DNA of 64,000 nucleotides from assembly GCF_030145815.1 (NCBI RefSeq), contig NZ_JAIXHL010000018.1:40602-104601 (forward strand). Direction: 5' to 3'. The notes beneath the pieces are model-generated. The model ran no database searches. It had not been told where the DNA came from and worked only from the letters and a program-made list of their open reading frames with translations. Origin of the DNA: Sphingomonas sp. (GTDB lineage: Bacteria > Pseudomonadota > Alphaproteobacteria > Sphingomonadales > Sphingomonadaceae). A program made the position numbers and the translations under genes. Of the stretch, positions 44,785 to 52,779 are shown in pieces (positions within the stretch are counted from its first letter, which is position 1; every line of letters starts with the position of its first letter).

Positions 44785-45359
44785 GGCGCAGTGGCCAGCG
44801 CGTCGTTCCCGTCGAGATCGAGCAACAGTAATGCCTTCGCCTTGACCCAGTCCCGGCGCACAGTGCGCTCGTTGCAGTCCAGCAGCATCGCAATCTCGCG
44901 TTCCGAATAGCCCCCGAAAAAGCGCAACTCGACAATCTCGGCCAGCCGCGGCGCATAGTCGCTGAGCCGGGCCAGCGCGGCATCGAGCGCGACGAGCCGC
45001 TCGTCGCTTTCCCAATAGATGCCGGGCAAATCGTCGTCGAACGCCTCGGCTGCGGTACCGCCGCCGCGCTTTGCGGCAGAACGGGCTTCGGCGTGGTTGA
45101 CCAGGATCTGGCGCATGCCCCGCGCTGCCGTGCGCAGGAAATGTCGCTCATCGGCAAAGCCTGCGCTCGACCGCAATTTCAGGAAACATTCGTTGACCAG
45201 CGCGGTCGAACGCATAGTCTCGCCCGCATCATAACGCCAGCGCAGATCGCGCGCGATCCGCTTGAGTTGCGGATAGAGCGTGTCGGTCAGCTGGCTTCCA
45301 TCGGCGAGCGATTCGTCCTCCATCGGCGCGATGATGCGCGCCCGTGGCCGGGCTGTCAC
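44781..45359 (-). CDS. ECF sigma factor (TIGR02999-type, kinase-associated)
   Basis: A 192-residue sigma-70 family factor. Region 2 is visible as LYPQLKRIARDLRWRYDAGETMRS and FLRTAARGMRQILVNHAEAR; region 4 as IVELRFFGGYSEREIAMLL then ERTVRRDWVKAKALLL. ALVNECFLKL is the hallmark of the group linked with Ser/Thr kinases, where phosphorylation replaces an anti-sigma factor. GTG at 45359 is chosen because it overlaps the upstream lipoprotein stop by four bases; ATG at 45323 (MEDESLADG) is the alternative. Its convergent kinase neighbour is the natural control partner. Confidence 0.88.
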   Translation of the reverse strand: MTARPRARIIAPMEDESLADGSQLTDTLYPQLKRIARDLRWRYDAGETMRSTALVNECFLKLRSSAGFADERHFLRTAARGMRQILVNHAEARSAAKRGGGTAAEAFDDDLPGIYWESDERLVALDAALARLSDYAPRLAEIVELRFFGGYSEREIAMLLDCNERTVRRDWVKAKALLLLDLDGNDALATAP

Positions 45360-45814
45360 CCCCCTGAGGCACTCCCACCAGGCGCGACATAGACGAGGGA
45401 CACGCGGGCTAGGCCCGCTTGCGTGTCATCCGAGGTCACGGTCACCTGCATCGCCGCGTCACTGGTTCCGTCGATGCCCATCGCGAGCATGCGTGCGCCG
45501 CTGACCGCGCCTTCGGTCACCACGGTCAGTCCGGCATCGGTGCCGTGCTGGCGGTAAAAGTCGATGATCGTCTGCGGGTCTTCGGTGACAGAAAAGGAGA
45601 TCAGTCCCTTGCCCGGGCCGCTCGTGACAGACGTTTCGATTGTCGCGCCACGATAGATGGGGGCGTAGGCGGGGAGATTGTCGGGCGCCTTGATCCCGGA
45701 GCCGGCGCGTACCGTCGTCGTTTCGCCCGTGTCAGGATCGCGGACCTGCTTTTCGATCCCACCGCCACATGCGGCGGCGAGCAAGAGCGGGAGGAGGAGG
45801 ATCGCATTGCGCAT
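45356..45814 (-). CDS. Lipoprotein of unknown function
   Basis: A 152-residue protein with a lipoprotein signal peptide (MRNAILLLPLLLAAACGGG; lipobox LAAAC). The mature part begins with a charged IEKQVRDPDTGETTTVRAG segment, then a small alpha/beta domain with FSVTEDPQTIIDFYRQHG, the pattern of short periplasmic domains that follow a vertex of the outer membrane. It ends in a Gly/Ser tail. The stop overlaps the ECF sigma start, so the lipoprotein and the sigma factor are co-translated. That linkage suggests a role in envelope sensing or as a target of the sigma factor. Confidence 0.78.
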   Translation of the reverse strand: MRNAILLLPLLLAAACGGGIEKQVRDPDTGETTTVRAGSGIKAPDNLPAYAPIYRGATIETSVTSGPGKGLISFSVTEDPQTIIDFYRQHGTDAGLTVVTEGAVSGARMLAMGIDGTSDAAMQVTVTSDDTQAGLARVSLVYVAPGGSASGG

Positions 45815-45862
45815 GTCGTGTCTCCAGGTCGGTCAGGAAGCAACGGGTTTCCAGGCTTAGAA

Positions 45863-46304
45863 TTAGAGTGATTTCTGCGCGTCGAGGCAGGCGCGGATGT
45901 CGGGCGACGCCCGTTCGGTCGCCGCCCGTGTCGCCAGCACCCGGACCGATTGCGCGGTCAGCGCATCCAGCTCGGCGTCGGACATATCGGGAGCACGCAG
46001 CGTTCCCGCGCGATTGGTCCAAAAGGTTACAGCCCCGGCACCGACCTCGGCCAGTTCGGCTGGCATGTCGTCCTTCAGAATGGTCTTTGCGGCAAAGGCG
46101 GCGCTCATCAGCCCGCGGCACCGCCATGCCTGTTCCACTTCCGTCCGGCTGGCGGGCACCGTTTTGGTCGTGGTGCCCGGGGCGGGCGTGGTGGTGCTCG
46201 GGGATGGTGCTACGACGTTGCTGCCTCCATCGGGTGCGACCGTTCCGCCACACCCCGCAAGTACAGTCGCCATCGCGCCGCTCAGCCAAATCCGATTTCG
46301 CATC
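45863..46304 (-). CDS. Second lipoprotein of unknown function
   Basis: A 146-residue protein with a lipobox (WLSGAMATVLAGC) and a low-complexity Pro/Ser/Thr linker. A helical domain with two Cys (AWRCRGLMSAAFAAK and IRACLDAQKSL) follows. GGGAG six bases upstream supports ATG 46304; another ATG is directly before it. It lies 48 bases upstream of the first lipoprotein in the same direction, so the order is lipoprotein, lipoprotein, ECF sigma. It is divergent from the crystallin/PAN gene. Function not recognised. Confidence 0.75.
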
Positions 46305-46466
46305 ATCGTCTCCCTTCGCAGAACCAGAACAGCAGCCGCAGTCAGATCCGGACATTCGGGACGAAGATTCTTTTTCGCGGCGGGATGTCCGCTTTCGCCC
46401 CGCGCTCCTGTTCTTTCCATCGAGGCGCGCGTCGCTTGCGTCGCCGGTTTGTCGAAAGGGATCGAT

Positions 46467-47282
46467 ATGCTGCGTAAACTGACGTTCGGAGCCACGCTGG
46501 CCGCGATGCTGACCATGCCGGTGGTCGCAGGAGCCTTTGCCGGGAGCGATGCGCCGCCGCGAAGCATCACGCTGTTCAACGATGAGGCGCTCAAGGGAAC
46601 GCCAGTCAAGATCACCGCCGACACGCCGAACCTGCAGACGGTGACCGCACCCGAAGGGTTCGATGGCACGGCCAACGACTATGCCTATTCGATCCGGACC
46701 GAAGGGCGCTGGCAGGTGTGCATGGACGCCGGGTACAAGACGGATTGCCGCGAAATCGATGGCGAGGTTGCGTCGCTGGGCGAACATGGGGGATCGGTCA
46801 GCTCAGTGCGCTATCTCGGTCCGTCGGCTGCTGCCGCAGTGAGCAGCGCCGCAGCGCCCAAGACCGCGACAGTTACCGCGCCAATGTCGAAACCTGCGGC
46901 CCCGGCCTGGCAACCGATGCGCAATGTGGACCTGTTTGGGAACGACTATCGCGAGATCGTCTATCGTGAGCCGGGCAATGGCTGGGAACAGTGCAAGGCA
47001 GCGTGCGACGGTGACCGGCAGTGCAAGGCGTTCACCTGGGTCGCGCCCGGCCGCCAGCCGCATGGCGAGTGCTTCCTGAAGGACGCAGTTCCTGAGGCAT
47101 CGAGCAGCGAATGCTGCATCTCGGGCGTCAAGGGTGCGCCGTCGGCAGGGAATGCGCGCGGCGATGCGGCGATCAGCCGGGTCATGGGGCGGCTGGGCCA
47201 ACGCGCTGGCGACGCCGCCGAGCGCAAGGTCGGCGACAAGGTCGAGGAAGGCATCGGCAAGGCGATCGAGCGGATTTTCTGA
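46467..47282 (+). CDS. Secreted beta/gamma-crystallin-PAN domain protein
   Basis: A 271-residue exported protein. A signal peptide (MLRKLTFGATLAAMLTMPVVAGAFA) leads into a beta/gamma-crystallin-like domain, about 30-120 (SITLFNDEALKGTPVKI, then YSIRTEGRWQVCMDAGYKTD, then SSVRYLGP). An Ala/Pro linker is followed by a PAN/Apple domain, about 150-225, with six Cys (WEQCKAACDGDRQCKAFTW ... GECFLKD ... ECCISG). A helical tail follows (GDAAERKVGDKVEEGIGKA). PAN domains bind proteins or sugars. AAGGGA five bases before ATG supports the start. The frame is open from 45897, but upstream it runs antisense to a lipoprotein gene. Partners are probably the adjacent secreted HExxH protein and the kinase cluster. 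Confidence 0.82.
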   Translation: MLRKLTFGATLAAMLTMPVVAGAFAGSDAPPRSITLFNDEALKGTPVKITADTPNLQTVTAPEGFDGTANDYAYSIRTEGRWQVCMDAGYKTDCREIDGEVASLGEHGGSVSSVRYLGPSAAAAVSSAAAPKTATVTAPMSKPAAPAWQPMRNVDLFGNDYREIVYREPGNGWEQCKAACDGDRQCKAFTWVAPGRQPHGECFLKDAVPEASSSECCISGVKGAPSAGNARGDAAISRVMGRLGQRAGDAAERKVGDKVEEGIGKAIERIF

Positions 47283-47351
47283 CCCGCACTGCCGATTGCG
47301 CCTGACGGGACGCAATCGGCAATCGCACCGCTGAAGACGAGGAAGATTATT

Positions 47352-50060
47352 GTGGGCAATCTCTCGCGCCGGTCGATCCTGGGCGGTCTGATCGTGGTCG
47401 GCTCCGGTGCTGGCGGACCCGTGTTCGCACAGCTCAGCCCGGATTCCGAAGTCGTGCGCGCGGCTCGGCTGCGCGCGTTGCGGGGCATGACCTGGGACCG
47501 CGCCGCGCGCGATCGGGCGATGCGCCGGCCCAAACCACGCGTCGAGATCGTCGACTATATCGATATGTTCTTGAACAAGGCCGAACGCGCAAGACCTGCC
47601 AAGCCGCTCACCGCTTCGGAAACGCAGAGAGCATTGAGCGCGATCGAGGCGGCGCTGGACTTCTGCATCGCGCGCAAGTTCGACGCTCCGAACCTGCCGG
47701 TCATCAACGACCGGTTTCAGGTTTTCTTTGTCGAGGAGCTGGGTACCGCCTCAGGCGCATATGGCTTTGGTAAGGATGATGTCGCGACCCTGCTGGCTCC
47801 GTACGTCGCGCCGTTCGTGCCGGAGGGTTCCCATTTGGGATACAGCGCATCAGACTTCCGAAATCCGTATTGCAACCACCCTTGGGGTGACCGGATTCCA
47901 CTGGCGCATGAAATATTCCACGCCGTCGACGGCGCCATGCGCACTAATGATGGCGACCATATCGGCGGATGGTGGGGCGAGGGGCTGACCGACGCGCTGG
48001 CCCAGGCTGCACTCGCGAAACTGGGCTACAATCCGCTGAGCGAACTGAAGGCTGGCGCGCGCGAGCATGGCAAGCAGATCGGGATGCGGCCCTATGACGT
48101 GCCGCTCGCGCTGCCCTATGGCGAAACGCAGCTTCGTCCGCCACCTGCGACGCGCCCGGTGTGGACGCGCGCGAGTCCGGCCACCTGTAAAAAGGCGGAA
48201 CCCGCCGCGGTGCCCCCGGACAGTGCCGATACCATCGCTGCATTCTGGCGCAGCAACGCAACCTATTTCACGCAGAGCTTCTGGCGTTTTCTGTTCCATG
48301 AAAGGGCTGCGCGCGACAACAGTTCGGAAGGCGGCAAGGCGATCGTGGACGACTATCGTCTGGTCCATCGCCTGAAGCGTCTGCAACTGGAACAGCGTGA
48401 CATCGATGAGGCCAAGGGAAACCCCGATATGGACCCGGGGATCGCGTTACTCGACCGCTTCATCCGCAAGCATCATGACGCCTACAAGGCAGCGGGCCTC
48501 TATCGCGCCTTCCCCGCGTTCATCGCGCATTGGGTCGAATGGCCCGACCAGGTGATCAAAAGCCGCGCCGGCAATCTGGCGCACCCCAAGTGGCTCGATG
48601 CGATGTTCCTCGAGGGCGCGCCGCTGCTTGAGATCGGCGAGCAACAGGATATCGACCACAGCATCCGCAACCTGCGCCCGCTGGCTGCGCGCGCGATCCG
48701 GTTCAAGCTGCCCTATCTGATCACGAGCCCCGAAGTCTATCCGCGCGTGACAATCAGCGTTACCGCGATCAACGGTGGCCCGGACGCGATCGACAATATC
48801 CATGTTGGGGTGCGCGGCCAGTGCCTGCCGCATATTCAGTCGCAGCCGACAACGGGCGGCTCTGGTCGAACGCGGCGCTGGATGATGGTCGATGCGCGAC
48901 CGTTGATGCGATCGGCGGTGAATGGCGAGTCCATTCTGACCTTCATCAACTGCGCGCCGAAAGCTGCGAAGACGCGACCGGTTTCGATCCGCGTCACGGT
49001 TGCGCTCGAGATCGGCAGCGCGATGGGGCAACTCTTCTATGCGCCGACCACCCGCGTCAACGAGAAGGGACAGGAGGTCCGTCCGCCACGCTCTAACGCA
49101 CCGCCGATGGGCAAGAAGACGCCGACCCTTTCCACCGCGCGCGGCACCGAAGAGATCGAGATATCGATCAACCAGGACGAACGGATCGCCAAGGCACAGT
49201 TCGCGGCCGGAACGCTGGCCGGCAGCCTTGGGATGGAAGAAGAGCGGCTGACCGACGCGACCGAAAAGAAGGTCTCTCCCGCGGAGATGATGGTCATGCT
49301 GCAACAGGCGGCCACGCCTTCGACGCTTTCAGGCCTGATTATCAAGCTGACCTTTCCGCGCATTGAGGCCGGGCACCGCGGCCCCGTCAGCGGGGCACGG
49401 GCAACCGCAACCTGGTTCGAACCGCGTTATCCGCCGCTCCGGATCAGCGGACTGGACGGTCAGGTCAGCATGGAAACCGATGCGGTCCAGATCCAGATCA
49501 TCTCAGCGACCGAGGGCGCGTTCATCGGCACTTATCGCGCCGATTTCAGCAAGAGCTTGCGCGATTCAGAGCGGGAGTTTGGCGGCGTCGTCAGCGGCGC
49601 GTTCAGCATCGGCATCGCGCATGACGAGGCCAAGCCCGATGTCATGCCGATCGATCCGGCCGCGATGGTACCGACCGATTTCTTCCACAAGATGTCGATG
49701 GCCGGCATGTCGGGGGACCTGATGGTCGAGGCACTGGGCAAGATGCACCGCGAGGCGGCGGAGGGGCGCGATCAGCCCGGCACCGCGGGCGGCAGTGCCG
49801 GAAATGGCGGCGGGTCAGCGAGCGGCGGATCGTCGCCGGCCAGCAGCCGCATTGCCGGCGCGCCGGACGATGCGGCGATCGAAGCATGCGCGAAGGACGT
49901 CACACGGCTCGACCTCGACAGGGCGTTGCGGCATCTGCACGGCGATCTCGCGCGCGAAAACCCGTCGCTGCTGCGCACGATGCGCGAAGCCTATCTCGCC
50001 GACTGGGAGGGGACCAAGCGACTGATCTGCCTGTGGAAGGTTACGGGTGCTATTCCTTGA
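47352..50060 (+). CDS. Large secreted HExxH protein, putative zinc metallopeptidase
   Basis: A 902-residue exported protein. The N-terminus has a twin-arginine-like signal (LSRRSILGGLIVVGSGAGG, cleavage after FAQ). Residues 186-190 read HEIFH inside PLAHEIFHAVDGAM, a zinc-binding HExxH helix, and Glu210 in GGWWGEGLTDALA is well placed as third ligand, as in gluzincin peptidases. The rest (about 330-830) includes beta-sandwich-like segments with repeated ITVTA/ISVTAINGG patterns, and a Gly/Ser-rich linker precedes a short helical C-terminus. The GTG start has GAGGAAG upstream. It follows the crystallin/PAN gene by 69 bases in the same direction. Overall family not recognised; peptidase activity is inferred from the motif. 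Confidence 0.75.
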   Translation: MGNLSRRSILGGLIVVGSGAGGPVFAQLSPDSEVVRAARLRALRGMTWDRAARDRAMRRPKPRVEIVDYIDMFLNKAERARPAKPLTASETQRALSAIEAALDFCIARKFDAPNLPVINDRFQVFFVEELGTASGAYGFGKDDVATLLAPYVAPFVPEGSHLGYSASDFRNPYCNHPWGDRIPLAHEIFHAVDGAMRTNDGDHIGGWWGEGLTDALAQAALAKLGYNPLSELKAGAREHGKQIGMRPYDVPLALPYGETQLRPPPATRPVWTRASPATCKKAEPAAVPPDSADTIAAFWRSNATYFTQSFWRFLFHERAARDNSSEGGKAIVDDYRLVHRLKRLQLEQRDIDEAKGNPDMDPGIALLDRFIRKHHDAYKAAGLYRAFPAFIAHWVEWPDQVIKSRAGNLAHPKWLDAMFLEGAPLLEIGEQQDIDHSIRNLRPLAARAIRFKLPYLITSPEVYPRVTISVTAINGGPDAIDNIHVGVRGQCLPHIQSQPTTGGSGRTRRWMMVDARPLMRSAVNGESILTFINCAPKAAKTRPVSIRVTVALEIGSAMGQLFYAPTTRVNEKGQEVRPPRSNAPPMGKKTPTLSTARGTEEIEISINQDERIAKAQFAAGTLAGSLGMEEERLTDATEKKVSPAEMMVMLQQAATPSTLSGLIIKLTFPRIEAGHRGPVSGARATATWFEPRYPPLRISGLDGQVSMETDAVQIQIISATEGAFIGTYRADFSKSLRDSEREFGGVVSGAFSIGIAHDEAKPDVMPIDPAAMVPTDFFHKMSMAGMSGDLMVEALGKMHREAAEGRDQPGTAGGSAGNGGGSASGGSSPASSRIAGAPDDAAIEACAKDVTRLDLDRALRHLHGDLARENPSLLRTMREAYLADWEGTKRLICLWKVTGAIP

Positions 50061-50304
50061 TGAGGCAAGGCGGGTGGTTACGGCACTTTAGCGTTGTCTT
50101 TATCTAACACAGTGTCCGCTTTCCGATCCAGGTGTAATCAAAGCTGTCGGGCGGCTACCGGCCCAGCGGTTGAACAGCCTTCGATTTTCAGGCTCCATTC
50201 CCGGGAGCAATCGCAAGGAGATCCTCGGGCATTTCAATGGATGCCACGAGAGCTAAGAAAAAGCGCGGGACAAAAATTGGGAGCCGCTTTCACCAGATCG
50301 TTCG

Positions 50305-50329
50305 AAATGGCGCAATTCCGCCATTTTTT
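50305..50329. terminator. Hairpin terminator between HExxH gene and tRNA-Glu
   Basis: AAATGGCG and CGCCATTT arms around a six-base loop, followed on the plus strand by further T residues. It follows the tRNA on the minus strand by nine bases and could serve both directions. The 50061-50304 stretch before it shows no gene. Confidence 0.6.
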
Positions 50330-50338
50330 GCTTGACGA

Positions 50339-50414
50339 TGGTGACCCCTACGGGACTCGAACCCGTGTTTTCGCCGTGAGAGGGCGACGTCCTAGACCGC
50401 TAGACGAAGGGGCC
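50339..50414 (-). tRNA. tRNA-Glu (anticodon CUC)
   Basis: The minus strand folds as a full cloverleaf. Acceptor GGCCCCT pairs with AGGGGTC (one G-U), the D arm contains AGCGGTCTAGGAC, the anticodon stem TCGCC/GGCGA encloses CTCTCAC with anticodon CUC, and the T arm is ACGGG-TTCGAAC-CCGT. The CCA end is encoded. It reads GAG codons. Confidence 0.95.
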
Positions 50415-50524
50415 GTGTGCGCGGAAGCGGGGCCTTTATCGGGGGGCGGGCGGGGCGTCAACCCGCATGGGGAAAACACCGGGCGGGGTGGCGTTCGTCA
50501 CAATCGCGTCCTATCTGGCCAGTA

Positions 50525-51061
50525 ATGGCGCGTTCTTCACGATCGATGGACTGGGGCTTTCCCCGCTGGCGAGCTTATGGTGCCGAGCGGGAAGCGGTGA
50601 AGGTGCGTCTGTGCGACCGTGAGGGATGCGACAAGCCCGGCGATCGCCCCGCGCCCAAATCGCCCAACAGCCCGGAACGCTGGTATTTCTGCGAGGAACA
50701 TGCGGGCGAATACAATCGCAACTGGAATTATTTCGAGGGGCTGACCGCCGAAGAGGCCGCCAAGTGCGAGGCCGATGAGCGGCGCACTGCGAATGGCTAT
50801 GCGGAAAGCAAACATAATGCCTGGGCTGGCCCCGGTGACGGCACCCGCTCACGCGACGAAATGCGCGCGCTCGACGTGCTCGAGCTGGAGCCGGATGCAA
50901 GCTTTGAGGATGTGCGCACCGCGTGGCGGCGGCTGGCCAAGTCGAACCACCCTGACATTCGTCCCGGCGATGCCGAAGCCGCTAAGCGCTTTCACGCGAT
51001 TCAGGCGGCCTATGAAGTGCTGCGCACCGCTGAAGAGCGGCGGCAATGGCGGCCGGATTGA
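50525..51061 (+). CDS. J-domain protein with putative zinc knuckle
   Basis: A 178-residue protein. The C-terminal 65 residues are a J domain: ALDVLELEPDASFEDVRTAWRR, the HPD motif in KSNHPDIRPGD, and HAIQAAYEVL. Such proteins stimulate DnaK. The N-terminal half has C30-x4-C35 and C56-x2-H59 (VRLCDREGCDKP, WYFCEEHAGEYN), a likely zinc site. This DnaJ-like layout recurs in sphingomonads and rhizobia without known function. ATG at 50525 is preferred; the open frame reaches 50417 across the tRNA end. It overlaps the next gene by 16 bases. Confidence 0.88.
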   Translation: MARSSRSMDWGFPRWRAYGAEREAVKVRLCDREGCDKPGDRPAPKSPNSPERWYFCEEHAGEYNRNWNYFEGLTAEEAAKCEADERRTANGYAESKHNAWAGPGDGTRSRDEMRALDVLELEPDASFEDVRTAWRRLAKSNHPDIRPGDAEAAKRFHAIQAAYEVLRTAEERRQWRPD

Positions 51062-51357
51062 AGACGCGGGTCCGGTCGAACTGGGCAAACGCCGTCCTCG
51101 TCTGCGCCAAATGCTCGAAGAAACTTGACGGCGGGTTCGGGCCGAAGGGCAAGGCTCCGCTGGGCAAGGCGCTGCGCAAGCATCTCCATCTGAAGAAGGG
51201 GCGCAAGGCGGCGGCGGGGATCGTCGACGTCAAATGCCTCGGCGTCTGCCCGCGCGGCGCAGTGACCATGGTCAATGGTGCGGCGAGCCGCGAATGGCTG
51301 CTGGTGCCGACGGGCGCCGATCTCGACGCCGTGGCCGATGAACTTGGCCTTGGCTGA
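51046..51357 (+). CDS. Small thioredoxin-like (2Fe-2S) ferredoxin-type protein
   Basis: A 103-residue protein with four Cys arranged as C20-x2-C23 and C64-x3-C68 (VLVCAKCSKKL, VKCLGVCPRGAV). The C-terminal GVCPRGAVTMV is the pattern of thioredoxin-fold 2Fe-2S ferredoxins. The basic loop KHLHLKKGRKAA lies between the clusters of Cys. It overlaps the J-domain gene by 16 bases, implying coupled translation. The electron-transfer partner is unknown. Confidence 0.8.
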   Translation: MAAGLKTRVRSNWANAVLVCAKCSKKLDGGFGPKGKAPLGKALRKHLHLKKGRKAAAGIVDVKCLGVCPRGAVTMVNGAASREWLLVPTGADLDAVADELGLG

Positions 51358-51402
51358 TCACGGCCGCTTGCGCACGACGCCGGGTGCGTTAGGGTTCGCG
51401 CC

Positions 51403-51975
51403 GTGACGCCGTCATCGCCCTCCGCAAGTCTCGCGCGCAAGCGGTTGGCCGACGCCCTCATTTCGGTGGGTAAGGGCGATCGTGCTGCGCTGGCAGAAGT
51501 CTATAATCTGACCAGCGCGAAGCTTTTCGGCATTTGCCTGCGTATCTGCGGGAACCGGGAGGAAGCAGAGGACGTGGTGCAGGAAGTCTATGTGAAGGTG
51601 TGGCAGCGGGCGGGGCGCTTCGACCCTGAGCGCGCCAGCCCGATCACCTGGCTTGCCGCCATCGCCCGCAACAGCGCGATTGACCGGTTGCGCGCGCGAC
51701 CGGCCGCTGCCGCTGCGCCGATCGACGCGGCGGCGATGGTTGCTGACGACCGCCCCGCTGCCGATGCGATGATCGAGGATGCGCAGGAGCAGGGTCGCAT
51801 GCGCGCCTGTCTCGACGCGCTGGAGGCGCGCGCGTCTTCGGCGATCCGCGCGGCTTTTTTCGGCGGTCTGACCTACGCCGAGCTGGCGAAGCGTGACCGG
51901 GTTCCGCTCGGCACGATGAAGACGTGGATTCGCCGCGGCCTGTTGCAGTTGAAGGCGTGCCTGGGCGATGGTTGA
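51403..51975 (+). CDS. ECF sigma factor (SigK/RpoE-like)
   Basis: A 190-residue sigma factor. Region 2 is LAEVYNLTSAKLFGICLRICG and EEAEDVVQEVYVKVWQRAG; region 4 is IRAAFFGGLTYAELAKR then VPLGTMKTWIRRGLLQLK. The GTG start has no strong ribosome site. It overlaps the anti-sigma gene downstream by eight bases. Order sigma, anti-sigma, fasciclin matches the SigK-RskA-MPT70/83 arrangement first described in mycobacteria, so the fasciclin gene is the likely regulon member. Confidence 0.92.
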   Translation: MTPSSPSASLARKRLADALISVGKGDRAALAEVYNLTSAKLFGICLRICGNREEAEDVVQEVYVKVWQRAGRFDPERASPITWLAAIARNSAIDRLRARPAAAAAPIDAAAMVADDRPAADAMIEDAQEQGRMRACLDALEARASSAIRAAFFGGLTYAELAKRDRVPLGTMKTWIRRGLLQLKACLGDG

Positions 51976-52696
51976 CCCGATGGACCTTCCCGACGAGCGC
52001 GAACTGCTTGCGGCCGAGCTCGCGCTGGGCGTGCTGGAGGGCGATGCGCTCGCTGCCGCCAACCGCCGCCTGCTGACAGACACGGCGTTCGCTGAAGAGG
52101 TCGAGGCGTGGCGCGAGCGGCTGGCGGGCATGGCGCTCGACGTGCCTGACGAAACGCCGCCGGATGCATTGTGGAGCCGGATCGAGCGCGCGATCGACGG
52201 CGTCGCGCCCGCGCCGGTCGTCGATCTGGTGCCGCGTCGCCAGCTGCGCCGCTGGCAGTTCGGCACCGCCGCCGCCGGAGCGGTCGCCGCCGCGCTCGCC
52301 GTGATGCTCGTTATCCCCCGCTCCGAGCCCGTCGCTCCCGCGCCGACCCAGGTCGCGGCGCAGCCCGCCATCGTCGCGCAGCTGCGTGGCGAGGGGGAGG
52401 GGCCGTTCGTTGCCGCGCGCTACGATCCGGCGACCGCGCAGCTGCGGCTGGTGGCGCAGGATATGGGTGACGACCCGCGCGTGCCGGAGCTGTGGATCAT
52501 CCCCGAGGATGGCATTCCGCGCTCGCTCGGCGTCATCCGGCCGGCGGGTGATACGCAGCTGGTCGTCGCGGAAGGGCACCGCGCGATGATGCATGACGGC
52601 GCGACGCTGGCGATCACGATGGAGCCGCGCGCGACCGCGCCGCATCCCGCGCCGACCGGCCCGCGCGTCGCTGCAGGAAAAATTTTCGGCATCTGA
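51968..52696 (+). CDS. RskA-type anti-sigma factor
   Basis: A 242-residue single-pass membrane protein. The N-terminal 85 residues are a zinc-free anti-sigma domain (ELLAAELALGVLEGDALAAANR, then FAEEVEAWRERLAGM). A membrane helix follows near 90-112 (RWQFGTAAAGAVAAALAVML). The periplasmic C-terminal domain has VPELWIIPEDGIPRSLGVI and the RskA end LAITMEPR. It should hold the upstream sigma factor inactive until cleaved by regulated proteolysis. It overlaps the sigma gene by eight bases. Confidence 0.9.
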   Translation: MVDPMDLPDERELLAAELALGVLEGDALAAANRRLLTDTAFAEEVEAWRERLAGMALDVPDETPPDALWSRIERAIDGVAPAPVVDLVPRRQLRRWQFGTAAAGAVAAALAVMLVIPRSEPVAPAPTQVAAQPAIVAQLRGEGEGPFVAARYDPATAQLRLVAQDMGDDPRVPELWIIPEDGIPRSLGVIRPAGDTQLVVAEGHRAMMHDGATLAITMEPRATAPHPAPTGPRVAAGKIFGI

Positions 52697-52779
52697 CATC
52701 CGGCGCGCATCCGCGCCCGTATCTCCTGCGCAACCCGGTCCCATGGGGTCCGGGCACTGCCATGAAAGCAGGAGGATGT

